49,205 bases of DNA from Deltaproteobacteria bacterium (lineage in GTDB: Bacteria > Desulfobacterota > Binatia > Bin18), in assembly GCA_016874775.1 (NCBI GenBank), contig VGTJ01000015.1, positions 1 through 49,205 on the forward strand, read 5' to 3'. Numbering within the stretch: position 1 is the stretch's first letter; each line of letters opens with the position of its first letter. Under the pieces are notes generated by a model. That model was not told the origin of the DNA and did no database searches. It was given only the letters and a program-made list of their open reading frames with translations. Shown here one piece after another: positions 7,457 through 16,915 of the stretch. The position numbers were made by a program, and so were the translations under genes.

Positions 7457-8686
7457 TTACCGCATTCCATGACGATGCTGTTGCACCGAGCGCATGCGCG
7501 CAGCGAACTCTGCAGGTTTCATGATCAATGAACCTTGCGCCTGCTCTTGTTCCTGTTGTTTCTCTTCATGCATATGCATAGCAAGACTCTGGCGCACCAA
7601 GCCTTCACAGAAGGGAATCCCTTTCCCACTATAGTCGTTCGCTTTCATCGCTAACGCCACTGCCAACGCACGTTTCGCTGCTTCAGGTCGGTCGGTCGCC
7701 GCAAAATAGACTGCGGTCTCTTCGAGCCGGCGAGCATACGCTCCGCCTTGGACGCCAGAAAAGATCTCACTGATCGCCTTATCGATCACCGTTTGCATCC
7801 GATCTTGCTGCTGATAGCGATTCAGAATTAGCGGACTCTCTTGCGCCTGCGCAATCTGATCGGTGTAGTGGTGAGCACGTTCATGATCAAGAAACCACCG
7901 TTGCATTTCGGGTTCTTGGAACAGTTGTAACGACGTAGCGAGCAACTCAGGATCGCTTGTCACCGCTTCCCGTTCAATGCTGGAAGGAAGAGGCAGTTCT
8001 GCTGGTTGGGCAGGAGTCGACAATACATGCGAACGATGGGCTGGGTATCCTTCAACCACAGGGAGGCCACGGCCTTTTGCCCGTTCGTAGCCCTCGTGCA
8101 TGAGGAAATCACAATAACGCCACGGCAATGCGACCATCGTAAAACCAAACCGTGTGTTCATGTCCTCACGCATGTCACGAAAGCCTTTGCGCGTGAGCTC
8201 TGCGCTTTCGACATGTTGCATGCCATCCGGTTCGTTAATCACCGCGGCGAGATAGTTCAGCCCACCGCCAACCTTCAGCTTCACCAGCCACACTAAGCGA
8301 TCTCCACGGCCATCAATGGGCGAGGCATATCCTTCCGGTTCCACTGGCGCGAGAATAGGACGCGCAGCCACTTGCTCTACAGCTCGTTCGGGCTTGATCC
8401 CTTTTTGTGACAATTTATATAAAGATCGATGAATTTCGCGCCGGGCATGTTTATCCTGCGTTTTTTCTTCCCATGACACGAGAGTTTGCGCGGCTTCTGG
8501 TGTCGGATAATCACCAAGGAGTGCTGCAAGTGCCAGATCTGCCGCCGGATGTTGCCCTACACGCTCAGTCAGGGATACCAGGCTTGTACTTTGAGACTGT
8601 ACCCCGGCAAGGTTCACACCCCATTGGTCAAGCAGCTTTTTCCCTTCCGCTAATTGAGACTCACGTGCAGCATCTTTTTTTGCCAT
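7457..8686 (-). CDS. Hypothetical 409-residue soluble protein
   Basis: The preferred start is ATG 8686 (MAKKDAARESQLAEG), since GGAGGATGTT precedes it; ATG 8698 would add four residues. The N-terminal third is helical and charged. The central part (about 125-220) is predicted alpha/beta with KVGGGLNYLAAVINEPDGM and WRYCDFLMHEGYERAKGRG. The C-terminal third is helical (LILNRYQQQDRM, SGVQGGAYARRLEETAVYFAATDRPEAAKRAL), ending in a Gln/Glu-rich tract and HRHGMR. I recognise no catalytic motif or domain. It is divergent from the zinc-ribbon TPR gene across a 180-bp promoter gap. Codon use looks like that of its neighbours, so it is a genuine gene of unknown role. Confidence 0.75.
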   Translation of the reverse strand: MAKKDAARESQLAEGKKLLDQWGVNLAGVQSQSTSLVSLTERVGQHPAADLALAALLGDYPTPEAAQTLVSWEEKTQDKHARREIHRSLYKLSQKGIKPERAVEQVAARPILAPVEPEGYASPIDGRGDRLVWLVKLKVGGGLNYLAAVINEPDGMQHVESAELTRKGFRDMREDMNTRFGFTMVALPWRYCDFLMHEGYERAKGRGLPVVEGYPAHRSHVLSTPAQPAELPLPSSIEREAVTSDPELLATSLQLFQEPEMQRWFLDHERAHHYTDQIAQAQESPLILNRYQQQDRMQTVIDKAISEIFSGVQGGAYARRLEETAVYFAATDRPEAAKRALAVALAMKANDYSGKGIPFCEGLVRQSLAMHMHEEKQQEQEQAQGSLIMKPAEFAARMRSVQQHRHGMR

Positions 8687-8866
8687 AACATCCTCCAAAC
8701 AAACGCGACCGCGAGCACCTTAAGCATCTCGCTTCGGTAGTGTCAACGGGAAAGATATGGAAAATGTCATATTGATTCCCCCTTTTTTTACGTCTTACGT
8801 ATGACGCAGTTACATTTCCTCCCCCCGACCTAGCCCCTCTGACGGATTGCTGCTAGGTATTTCGCC

Positions 8867-10063
8867 ATGACTGCACGCTTTTGTTCACAATGTGGAGCGA
8901 AAACTGTTCCTGACGCCCGCTTCTGCGCATCCTGTGGTACGGCGCTCTCCGGTTCAGGCAAAATGGCATCGGCTACTCAGACGGCGACCTCCGCATCCTG
9001 GCGCACTCAGCTTCCAGGACTCACGGTGCTCGCGTCGTATTTGCTGATTGGTACTGGCTTATGGTTTGGTGTGTTGCGTACCCAACCGTTCCCCACTGTC
9101 GGAGCTTCTGCGAGCGGACCTGCGGTTGGCGGCAAACAAGATCTACCACAGAACCATCCACCAGTAACTCTCCCAGAGGAGGTTCGCAAACGCATCGCTG
9201 AATTTGCCGATCAGGCAAAAGAGAAGCCCAAAGACCTGAGCACGTGGAAATCACTGGCAGAGATGCAATTCCGAGCTTCACAAATCGAAGCAAGCTATCG
9301 TAGTGCGGCACTCGAATCGTTCAAACACGTACTTGAACTTGCCCCTGATGATCCCGATGCTCTCAAAGGGGTTGGAAACATTCATTACGACTTCGAAGAA
9401 CACGCCAAAGCTATCGATTACTACAAACGCTACCTTACCCAGAAGCCCGATGATTCAGGTGTCCGCACCGATCTCGGCACTATGTACCTCTACAGCAACA
9501 GTTTCGATCAAGCGATCGGCGAGTATCAGACAGTCATTGCCAAGAACCCGGATTTTTTCCAGGCGTATTTCAACCTTGGCGTCGCCTACAACGAGAAAGG
9601 CGAGAAAGGAAAGTCACTTGAGGCGCTCAATAAGGCAAAGAGTCTAACGACCGATCAAGCTGTGCGTGACCGCATCGATCAGTTCTTAGCGCAGATCAGC
9701 GCTCCGGTGTCACCGTCCGTCGCGCAAGCACCACCAACACCCCCGCCACCAGCACAAGTTGCGACGGTACAGGTTGACCCGTCGTTGTCCCCCTTTCAAC
9801 AGGCCGTCGAGAAAGTTCTCCGTGGGGCGAACATTATGGGCGAACGCATTAACCGCATCGAATGGACGTCCGCCACAGAAGCACGAGTACTGTTGCAGAA
9901 TTTCCCCATGTCAGGTATGCCTCCGCAAGTTCGCGCCGGACTGGTAGGTCGATTGCAAACAAAAATCCTTGAAGCACGCGAAGCCGCCGGGGTCAGCGCC
10001 GCTGGAAAGATTGAGCTGATCGACCTCGATTCTCAACAAGTGATGGAGACTTTGAACTCATGA
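8867..10063 (+). CDS. Membrane-anchored zinc-ribbon/TPR protein
   Basis: 398 residues. The N-terminus (4-27) is a double-CxxC zinc ribbon ([17 protein letters not shown]). One transmembrane helix follows at about 48-70 ([19 protein letters not shown]). Residues 105-270 contain at least three to four TPR units (for example [21 protein letters not shown]). A Pro-rich linker (PPTPPPPA) near 285-300 leads to a C-terminal domain of about 90 residues without a recognised fold. Its stop overlaps the start of the AAA ATPase by ATGA, so the two proteins are likely made together. A scaffold or assembly role is inferred. Confidence 0.8.
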   Translation: MTARFCSQCGAKTVPDARFCASCGTALSGSGKMASATQTATSASWRTQLPGLTVLASYLLIGTGLWFGVLRTQPFPTVGASASGPAVGGKQDLPQNHPPVTLPEEVRKRIAEFADQAKEKPKDLSTWKSLAEMQFRASQIEASYRSAALESFKHVLELAPDDPDALKGVGNIHYDFEEHAKAIDYYKRYLTQKPDDSGVRTDLGTMYLYSNSFDQAIGEYQTVIAKNPDFFQAYFNLGVAYNEKGEKGKSLEALNKAKSLTTDQAVRDRIDQFLAQISAPVSPSVAQAPPTPPPPAQVATVQVDPSLSPFQQAVEKVLRGANIMGERINRIEWTSATEARVLLQNFPMSGMPPQVRAGLVGRLQTKILEAREAAGVSAAGKIELIDLDSQQVMETLNS

Positions 10064-10893
10064 GCCAAGTTCAGCAGACAACTGAAGCGCCATATTACCT
10101 CTCAATCGGTGACGAGATCGACATTTTCCGCGCCGCCTATGCCTGTCGGTTGCCGGTGCTCCTCAAAGGCCCGACCGGCTGTGGCAAAACTCGTTTTGTC
10201 GAATTTATGGCCCACACGATCAGCATGGAACGCGGGGCCGCCGGAAAAGATGCGGTGCCAGGCAACATTATCACTGTGGCTTGCCATGAAGATCTCACCG
10301 GAAGTGACTTGGTTGGTCGCTATTTGATCAAAGGCGACGATACCGTGTGGATCGACGGACCACTCACGCAAGCCGCACGTCTTGGTACCGTGTGTTATCT
10401 GGATGAAGTGGTCGAAGCACGGAAAGACACCATCGTTTTGATTCACCCGCTGACCGATCATCGACGCATTCTCCCAATCGACAAGAAAGGCGAGATTCTC
10501 GAAGCGCACTCAGATTTCTTGCTCGTCATCTCGTACAACCCAGGGTATCAGAGCATTTTGAAAGATCTGAAACATTCGACACGGCAGCGTTTTGTCACGA
10601 TTGAGTTTACCTATCCGCCACGCGACAAAGAGGCACAGGTCATTTCCCATGAAAGCGGCCTTGAGCTTGATATCGCTCTCGACCTCGCACGCCTCGGTGA
10701 GAAAGTCCGCTACTTGAAAGCGAGCGGGTTAGAAGAAGGGGTCAGCACCCGGTTACTGATTTATGCTGGTCAACTGATTCATCGCGGCGTACCGGCACGC
10801 CGTGCGTGCTCTGTCGCCGTATCCCGCTCGTTGACCGATGATGTCGACTCACAGCGAGCAATCGACGAAGTGATCAACGCGATTTTTCCGTAG
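10060..10893 (+). CDS. MoxR-type AAA+ ATPase, NorQ/CbbQ/NirQ subgroup
   Basis: 277 residues, the usual size of NorQ/CbbQ proteins, which remodel or load metalloenzymes with a VWA partner. Walker A is at 37-44 (GPTGCGKT) and Walker B at 111-116 (VCYLDE). The sensor/pore segment [24 protein letters not shown] has the subgroup's typical spacing. YNPGYQS and RQRFVTIEF follow in the second half. It is coupled to the TPR gene upstream (ATGA overlap). The VWA protein that normally accompanies NorQ/CbbQ is not found next to it, so the partner here may be the TPR protein or may be encoded elsewhere. Confidence 0.88.
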   Translation: MSQVQQTTEAPYYLSIGDEIDIFRAAYACRLPVLLKGPTGCGKTRFVEFMAHTISMERGAAGKDAVPGNIITVACHEDLTGSDLVGRYLIKGDDTVWIDGPLTQAARLGTVCYLDEVVEARKDTIVLIHPLTDHRRILPIDKKGEILEAHSDFLLVISYNPGYQSILKDLKHSTRQRFVTIEFTYPPRDKEAQVISHESGLELDIALDLARLGEKVRYLKASGLEEGVSTRLLIYAGQLIHRGVPARRACSVAVSRSLTDDVDSQRAIDEVINAIFP

Positions 10894-10907
10894 ATAGCAA
10901 TCGTGAA

Positions 10908-11150
10908 ATGAGTGATGACGAACGAACAGCGCTCAGGCAGCACGTTGGAAAACTCGAGCGTCGTTCCCCAGGAGTCGAAGGGCAGTATCACATTGCCCCT
11001 TGGCTTGGACATGACCATGCCTATCGTGTCAGTATCAGACCTCCAGAAGACGAGGAGGTCTGGCTAGCACTCAGTGAAGGAATGGCACAAGTGGCAACGG
11101 ACCTCGTAGCTCAAACTAGCTGCCTCTTCGCTCTAACGACCATTGAATAA
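10908..11150 (+). CDS. Small hypothetical protein downstream of the AAA ATPase
   Basis: 80 residues beginning 15 bp after the ATPase stop, same strand. The protein is acidic and soluble (MSDDERTALRQHVGKLERR, PPEDEEVWLALSEGM) with no recognised motif. There is no strong ribosome-binding site. It may be a real third gene of the operon or a chance ORF. The rest of the gap to 11269 shows nothing. Confidence 0.4.
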   Translation: MSDDERTALRQHVGKLERRSPGVEGQYHIAPWLGHDHAYRVSIRPPEDEEVWLALSEGMAQVATDLVAQTSCLFALTTIE

Positions 11151-11269
11151 AATTCCTGGGCTATCTCATCCCGAAGAATACAAGTTGTAGTTCAGTTTCC
11201 CGGACTTTACTTCGTTTCATCCAGGCTACGTTCCTGTAGCAGCTCAGCGGACATCCCGTTCACCTTAGC

Positions 11270-12523
11270 TCAATGCGTGATCCGATATTCCATCGTCCTC
11301 GCCTGTTCGACCCACCCCTGCACAGTCGTCTCGTCCGGCACTGCAGGTGAGATTCTCCGCTCTGCAGCAGCATTCACCTCAGCCATTTTTTTCTGCAGAT
11401 TCTCTGGTACGCGCTGCTTCAATTCTTTAACCGTCTCGACACCAGCAGCATGAAGAAGTTCAGCCCAATCCGGAGTCATTCCTGGAAGGCGCAGTAGATC
11501 GGCCATGTTCGCCCAGGTCAGCAATTGCTGAGGGGTAAAGTTCGTCTTCTCTGCGACCTGCGTTCTTCCCTCCGGAGTGCAACACTGGTCGAGTAAATCC
11601 ACCACCCAGGCAATACCCGCGGCACGAAGCCGTTGACCAAAAGCTGGACCGATCCCCTCAATTCGCTCAATGTCGCCCCCTAAACGTTCTTCTGCGGCTT
11701 TGTATTTGGCTTCAAGCGTCGTCATTGCTTCAACTCGCGTCATCAGCCCAGCAATCTGTTGTTGTGCACCGGAGTGTTTTCCCTCACTCTCTTGCCATTT
11801 CCCGCGCCATTCAGACTCACTCGCTGTTGCTTTCGCCAACTGCGTCTTCAACTGCTCGCACTCTTGTTCAAACGTTGTGACACGCTGTCGGAAAGTGCCC
11901 TCCGCTGCTTGGCTCTGCTCCGTAACGGTGCGAGTCTCTTGCTGTAAGCGGTCCCGCTCACTCGTAAGTGTAACTACGTGTGCTTTAGCGTTACTAACAT
12001 CATGCTCCAACGCAGCAAAGCGGCGCGCCCAGTCGGCAAGTTGAGCTTGGGCGGTTACCCCCTCCTCTTCGAGAGCTGTCCGTTGTCGCCCACACTCATT
12101 AAGATTGACCTTGAGCGTATCGCGCTCTTGTACCTGGGCTTGAAGCTGCCGCTGCAGGTCGGTCCGTTCTTTTTCTATGGTGGTCACTTTTCCGCGCCAG
12201 TCGTTCTCCAACGTGTCGCATTTACGTTTCCAATCGGCATCAAGCGCCACATGACGGTCAGAAAGCGTTTGGTAATTGGTCTGCAACTTCGCGAGTTCTG
12301 TTTCAAGTCCTGGCACCAGCGAGGCTCGCCGCAAAGCCTCTTGTAGTTCTTTGGCTATCTGTAAATGCTCTCGCTCAAGCCCATTCCACCGCAGTTGCCA
12401 GGCAGCCTGTACTTCACTGACTCTGTCTGTCATCAATGCATGTCGTAACAACCACATGATGACTGCTCCGAGAATGGCAGCAAGAATAAGGCACAGCCAT
12501 AGGTGTTGAATCAAATAGAACAC
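11270..12523 (-). CDS. Membrane-anchored coiled-coil protein with helix-hairpin-helix (DUF4332-like) C-terminus
   Basis: 417 residues. One transmembrane helix lies at about 8-26 (LWLCLILAAILGAVIMWLL). Residues about 35-280 are an almost continuous coiled coil rich in Glu, Gln, Arg and Leu. Residues about 285-400 contain helix-hairpin-helix repeats (DIERIEGIGPAFGQRLRAAG, then LLRLPGMTPDWAELLHAAG), as in DUF4332 or COG3743-type proteins. Such proteins are often annotated as flap-endonuclease-like, but a nuclease centre is not evident. The next gene in the same direction, 22 bp upstream of its start, is the OmpA/BON protein, suggesting an envelope-linked operon. An anchoring or spatial-organisation role is inferred. 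Confidence 0.75.
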   Translation of the reverse strand: MFYLIQHLWLCLILAAILGAVIMWLLRHALMTDRVSEVQAAWQLRWNGLEREHLQIAKELQEALRRASLVPGLETELAKLQTNYQTLSDRHVALDADWKRKCDTLENDWRGKVTTIEKERTDLQRQLQAQVQERDTLKVNLNECGRQRTALEEEGVTAQAQLADWARRFAALEHDVSNAKAHVVTLTSERDRLQQETRTVTEQSQAAEGTFRQRVTTFEQECEQLKTQLAKATASESEWRGKWQESEGKHSGAQQQIAGLMTRVEAMTTLEAKYKAAEERLGGDIERIEGIGPAFGQRLRAAGIAWVVDLLDQCCTPEGRTQVAEKTNFTPQQLLTWANMADLLRLPGMTPDWAELLHAAGVETVKELKQRVPENLQKKMAEVNAAAERRISPAVPDETTVQGWVEQARTMEYRITH

Positions 12524-12545
12524 TGCGCACTTCCTTTCTTTCTGG

Positions 12546-13427
12546 CTAGCGAGCGCTCTGTGGCACGTTCTTTATGGTTACTTCGGCACGGCGGTTCCGT
12601 CGCATGCCAGCGTCCGTCGTATTGCTGGCAAGCGGCTTGGAAGGACCGTGAGCAATGGCCGTGAGACGTTGAGCCGGAACACCTTTTCTTCTCAGGTAGG
12701 CAATGACCGCTTGTGCCCGCTCCTTACTCAGCTTCATGTTCAGCGACCGAGTGCCGCGGGAATCGGTGTGCCCGCTCACTTCGACGTCTATCCCTGCGCA
12801 CTTTTTCGCTGCTCCTGCCAAGCGGTCGAGAGCAGAATAGCTTTGAGGTCGAAGGACAGCTTTACCGGACTCAAATTGTATCTGCCCATCCCGCAGCGCG
12901 GCCTCAAGCATTTTCTGACAGGGCGCCCCCTTGGACGGCAACGGCTCGCGTTGTGATGTTGTTAGGGCTTTTTGCACCGGGGGCTTTGGTGTGGATGGCG
13001 TTACCACTGGCGACTTCTGCGCAGGAGATCTTTGCTCAGGCGCAGATTTCGGCGCTTGCGGAGCAGGCATAGTGCGAGACGCGGCTGGAGGTACAACAGG
13101 TGATGTTTCTACCGGAGGCGGTGAGGAAGGCAGGAGCGGTGACGGAACTCGGATTTCGAGGAGATTGGTGACGGTACGTACACCATAGACCTTCTGCGCT
13201 CTCTTCTGAGCCTCGCGCTTTGCTTCCTCACTCGGCACAACGCCACGAAGCGTCAATTCTCGACCATCCACCGCAACAGACAGCTCCCTCACAGAGCTTT
13301 GCGCAAGTGCAGCTTTTGTGCGGTCGGTCAGATCCTGCTGGATTGCGTTACGGTGACCAGCGGCACAGAGGTAGGCGAGGAGGCCTGTCCCGAGCAATCC
13401 TGCAACTATTGCCAGGAGGGGTTTCAT
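12546..13427 (-). CDS. OmpA-family peptidoglycan-binding protein with BON domain
   Basis: 293 residues. An N-terminal hydrophobic segment at about 3-22 is a signal anchor. A BON domain follows at about 30-95 (DLTDRTKAALAQSSV, VDGRELTLRGVVPSEEAKR, VYGVRTVTNLLEI). A long Pro/Ser/Lys-rich linker covers about 97-170. The C-terminal OmpA-like domain at about 175-290 has IQFESGKAVLRPQS, VSGHTDSRGTRSLNMKLS and RAQAVIAYLRRKGV, the peptidoglycan-binding signature. It probably links the inner membrane to the cell wall. It precedes the coiled-coil gene by 22 bp and follows the kinase gene on the same strand. Confidence 0.9.
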   Translation of the reverse strand: MKPLLAIVAGLLGTGLLAYLCAAGHRNAIQQDLTDRTKAALAQSSVRELSVAVDGRELTLRGVVPSEEAKREAQKRAQKVYGVRTVTNLLEIRVPSPLLPSSPPPVETSPVVPPAASRTMPAPQAPKSAPEQRSPAQKSPVVTPSTPKPPVQKALTTSQREPLPSKGAPCQKMLEAALRDGQIQFESGKAVLRPQSYSALDRLAGAAKKCAGIDVEVSGHTDSRGTRSLNMKLSKERAQAVIAYLRRKGVPAQRLTAIAHGPSKPLASNTTDAGMRRNRRAEVTIKNVPQSAR

Positions 13428-13670
13428 TGCGCGCCCTTTCTCGGGCTGGGTATAGCAGAGCTCCCCAGCGCTGCCCTTATGGGCAAGAATTCAGGCGCAC
13501 GTCAACCACCCTGCTGATGGCGTGAAGAGGTCTAGGAGTCTGGGAGGTAGCATCAAAAGAGAAACAGAGCGCCGAAGACGGGGAGAATCGGAGACGGACT
13601 TTTTGACTCGCCGATTCTTCTTCGCTCTACTGACTACTGAATGCTGACTACTCACTACTTCGGTACCGGG
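13428..13670. other. Gap between kinase and OmpA genes
   Basis: No gene was seen. An inverted repeat AGAATCGG (13584-13591) / CCGATTCT (13611-13618) with a 19-nt loop lies downstream of the minus-strand kinase gene and could act as a weak terminator. A degenerate CTACTGACTACTGAATGCTGACTACTCACTACT tract (13627-13660) resembles other low-complexity spacers in this genome. Confidence 0.35.
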
Positions 13671-16600
13671 TTACTTACTCACAACCTGAACCCGAAAATC
13701 GACAGCATCATCACGGTTATTCAACTGTACGTGAAACGTCGAAGTCCGTCCCGGCTCGATAGGTTGCGGAGAAGGGAGCGTCATTCGTCGCGAGATTTCT
13801 TCACCTTGACCATTCACGGCAGTCACCCACACGATGACGTTCTCAGCCGCCCGTTCGGTATCAGTGTTGCGGAGTTTTCCCGTGACCTCTACCCGCTTCT
13901 TATCTGCACTGACGGTATTCGTCAGGTCAGAAATTTCCAACTGCGGCGACCAAATCGTTGGGCGGTCACTTTCATCCTTGCGCACCTCAACCGTCCATCG
14001 GTGAGCGACACGTGCACCAGACGACGTAATCGCAGTCACCTCAAGCTCATGGGTGCCAACGGGCTGGTCCTTGAATTCAAAAAAGGAGTTTCCTCGTACC
14101 GCACGGCCATCCAGTTTCCATTCATAATCCAGGGTAGGTTCGGCATCACCTGGGACATCGACCTGAATCCCAAAGAAACGCGACAAATGGGGATACGTCG
14201 AATAGCGCTTTTGATGTGGGGTATACATCACCACCCGAGGAACCTCCGGTGCTGCCCCTACTTCCACGTCCCATTGGGCGCTTTCTTTCATCCCTCGTAC
14301 GTCTGTCACTCGTAGTTCTATGCGACGAGATCCTTTTTCGCTGGCCGCAAAAGAGAACTTCGGTCCTTGTGCAGTCTTTTTGCCGTTGACGAACCACTCA
14401 TAGGTCAGGGCATCTCCATCAGGATCTGTCGCCGCCGCCTCAAACGCTAAAGTCTGACCAGCAGAAGTCTTGAGTGCTGACGCATCAGGTGTTCGCGAGG
14501 TAATTTGCGGTGGAGCATTGCCCGCCACTGGAGGAGTGACAGTCGTTGTATCAGGAGTCGCGGATGCAGGTGGAGCAACGGCCACCTGCCATTCACGCAT
14601 CGCGGTTAATCCGGCACGATCGCTGACCACGATGCGCACGCCATGATTACCTGCCCCTTTCGCTTTCCACGTGAGCGTCGGTTGCGCGGTGGACGACCCG
14701 CGCGCTACCCGCTTACCGTCGACTGACCATTCATAAGTAAGCTGATCTTCGCTTGAGTCACTCACCGTTGCAGCGAACGAAAGACTCTGGCCTTCTTGGG
14801 TCGTGATCAACGCTTCATCAGGGCTATATCTCGTAATCTGAGGAGGCGTATTGACTGTTCCTGCGGCAGTCCCTGTCGGTACCGGTGGGAGTGGCGCCGC
14901 AACAACCTTGACCTGCCAGTCTTTCGTCACAGTCAATCCCGCCGGGTCGGTCACCACTGCACGAACTTGATAGCTCCCCGGCTCTGGGACATTCCAATTC
15001 AGCGTCGCTTTCTTTCCTGCTTCTTCGCCGTTGACCGTCCAGACATAGGTCAGGACTTCACCACGATCAGGATCAGTAACGTCAACACGAAACGGCTGCG
15101 TGGTTCCACTGGTAACCTCAACAGTTCCCTTCTTCGGAGCAAAGGCTTGCAGTTGCGGTGGCTTACTAATGTAGGTAACCGTCACTTGCCAATGGCGTTC
15201 GACCGCTTGGCCTTGCCGGTCGGTCACTTGCAGGCGTACATCTTTTGGCGCCTCACTTCGATCTCCGACTGCCGGACTATACGTCCAACTCTCAGATTGT
15301 GAGGCCATTTGCCCATCGATAGTCCATTCATATTTCAGCGGTCCCGCGCCATCGGCCTGGGCCGCAAATGCCACGGACTCTCCCTCCAGCACGCGGATCT
15401 TCGGCTCTTGGGGCTCGACCCGAGTCATCGCAGGTGAAGCAACGGTCGGTTGTGATGGCGGCGCTGGTGTCATGAAGAAAGGTCGGAGAAAGAACGCCAG
15501 GCCTCCAACAAGGGCAAGGCCGAGCAAGGTCAATAGGACTGGATTCCAGCGTCGAGGTGCGGCAGTAGGTGTCGCGCCCTGTCTTCTTGGTGGAGCTTTT
15601 CGTGACGAACCCGTTTCACCGATTGCCCAGCGATCTTGATCGACTTCTTCGATCACGTCTGGTGAAGCCACCCCCATCGTCACTTCAACAGGAGTACTGG
15701 ACGTTGTCGGAGTCTTTCTTGTTGGAGGCGGGGGGAGAGTTTTCTCTACGGTTTCTCCTTTCGCAGGAATTGGTTGCGTAGGTGAAGGAACTCCCTGTGA
15801 AGTTGCGGTCCGCGGTCCTGGCGGGGTATGCGCTACAGTTCGGTCGTCTGGGAGGTTTGTGGCTGGTGGCCGTACGACAGTAGGAGGATCCTGTCGTTCC
15901 GGTGTCAACTTAATGGGGGCAACAACAGTTGCAAAGTCTCGTAATTCAGCGTGACACGCTTCAAGATCGCGAAGAAACTCGGCAATGTTCTGGTAGCGCA
16001 TTTCGCGCGATTTCGCCATCGCTTTCGTAATCAATGCACTCAACGACGGAGGCGCTTCTCTGGGAAAATGAGGAGCATTCTCCAAGGGATCATAAAGAAC
16101 TTTGCCGACGATCGCCGTTTCCGTCATCCCCGAAAAGAAGCGATCCCCTGTATACATCTCATACATGACCATGCCCAAGGCATAGATGTCGGTCGCACCA
16201 TCAAGCGCCTCATGACGCATTTGTTCAGGGGCACAATACTGCATGGTCCCCATGATCGCCCCAGTGCGAGTCACTTCACTGTCCTCGACGAGTTCCTTCG
16301 CGATGCCAAAATCCATGACGACCACGCGACTAGTCCGATCTTCAATCATGATATTCGAGGGCTTGATGTCACGATGAATAACCGGCGGATTTTGGGCATG
16401 GGCATAGGCTAAAGCAGCAGCGACCTGCTGAGCGATGGTCAACAGCTCAGTCGGTGGCAACCTTTTACGATCGCGCAGATACTGTCGCAGCGTTTGTCCC
16501 TCGATATACTCCATGACGAAATAATAGAAGTTGAGCGCTTCATCACGATCGATATCGAGCACTTGGGCGATATTGGGATGCCTAAGTCGCGCCATGACCC

Positions 16601-16829
16601 GCGCTTCACGGTAGAAGCGCGCGACCATGTCACTGCCTTCCAACACACCCGGTTGGAGGACTTTCAGTGCGAGGATGTTATTCAGGTGCGTGTGTCGAAC
16701 TTTGTAGACGGTCCCCATCCCGCCCTGGCCAAGTTGACCCAGCACTTCATATTTGTTGGAAATTTCGCGTGGTCCAGCCCCAGATGGGGAACGGACGACA
16801 CTCGTCTTATCGTCTACTCGTGTACTCAT
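13671..16829 (-). CDS. Receptor-type Ser/Thr protein kinase with extracytoplasmic Ig/PKD-like repeats
   Basis: 1052 residues. The kinase domain at about 27-290 is complete: the Gly loop GQGGMGTVYKV (35-45), K56 in ALKVL, E75-type helix C (FYREARVMARLRHPNI), HRDIKPSNI (152-160, D154 catalytic), DFGIAK (173-178) and the APE-like CAPEQM. A Pro/Thr-rich juxtamembrane linker covers about 300-430. One transmembrane helix sits at about 434-456 (VLLTLLGLALVGGLAFFL). Outside are four to five repeats with YEWxVDGKxxA/ WQVxVxxP signatures (for example LTYEWSVDGKRVARG), as in Ig/PKD or Big-like folds. It is a PknB-like sensor; its ligand and substrates are unknown. A FHA or phosphatase partner is not seen nearby. 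Confidence 0.92.
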   Translation of the reverse strand: MSTRVDDKTSVVRSPSGAGPREISNKYEVLGQLGQGGMGTVYKVRHTHLNNILALKVLQPGVLEGSDMVARFYREARVMARLRHPNIAQVLDIDRDEALNFYYFVMEYIEGQTLRQYLRDRKRLPPTELLTIAQQVAAALAYAHAQNPPVIHRDIKPSNIMIEDRTSRVVVMDFGIAKELVEDSEVTRTGAIMGTMQYCAPEQMRHEALDGATDIYALGMVMYEMYTGDRFFSGMTETAIVGKVLYDPLENAPHFPREAPPSLSALITKAMAKSREMRYQNIAEFLRDLEACHAELRDFATVVAPIKLTPERQDPPTVVRPPATNLPDDRTVAHTPPGPRTATSQGVPSPTQPIPAKGETVEKTLPPPPTRKTPTTSSTPVEVTMGVASPDVIEEVDQDRWAIGETGSSRKAPPRRQGATPTAAPRRWNPVLLTLLGLALVGGLAFFLRPFFMTPAPPSQPTVASPAMTRVEPQEPKIRVLEGESVAFAAQADGAGPLKYEWTIDGQMASQSESWTYSPAVGDRSEAPKDVRLQVTDRQGQAVERHWQVTVTYISKPPQLQAFAPKKGTVEVTSGTTQPFRVDVTDPDRGEVLTYVWTVNGEEAGKKATLNWNVPEPGSYQVRAVVTDPAGLTVTKDWQVKVVAAPLPPVPTGTAAGTVNTPPQITRYSPDEALITTQEGQSLSFAATVSDSSEDQLTYEWSVDGKRVARGSSTAQPTLTWKAKGAGNHGVRIVVSDRAGLTAMREWQVAVAPPASATPDTTTVTPPVAGNAPPQITSRTPDASALKTSAGQTLAFEAAATDPDGDALTYEWFVNGKKTAQGPKFSFAASEKGSRRIELRVTDVRGMKESAQWDVEVGAAPEVPRVVMYTPHQKRYSTYPHLSRFFGIQVDVPGDAEPTLDYEWKLDGRAVRGNSFFEFKDQPVGTHELEVTAITSSGARVAHRWTVEVRKDESDRPTIWSPQLEISDLTNTVSADKKRVEVTGKLRNTDTERAAENVIVWVTAVNGQGEEISRRMTLPSPQPIEPGRTSTFHVQLNNRDDAVDFRVQVVSK

Positions 16830-16915
16830 TGGGCATCCCTGCGGGCGGGAAGATATCCCTCATTCCCCCACGCGCCTTCTATCTTACAATATTTTCGACT
16901 CTTTATGCCAAGACC

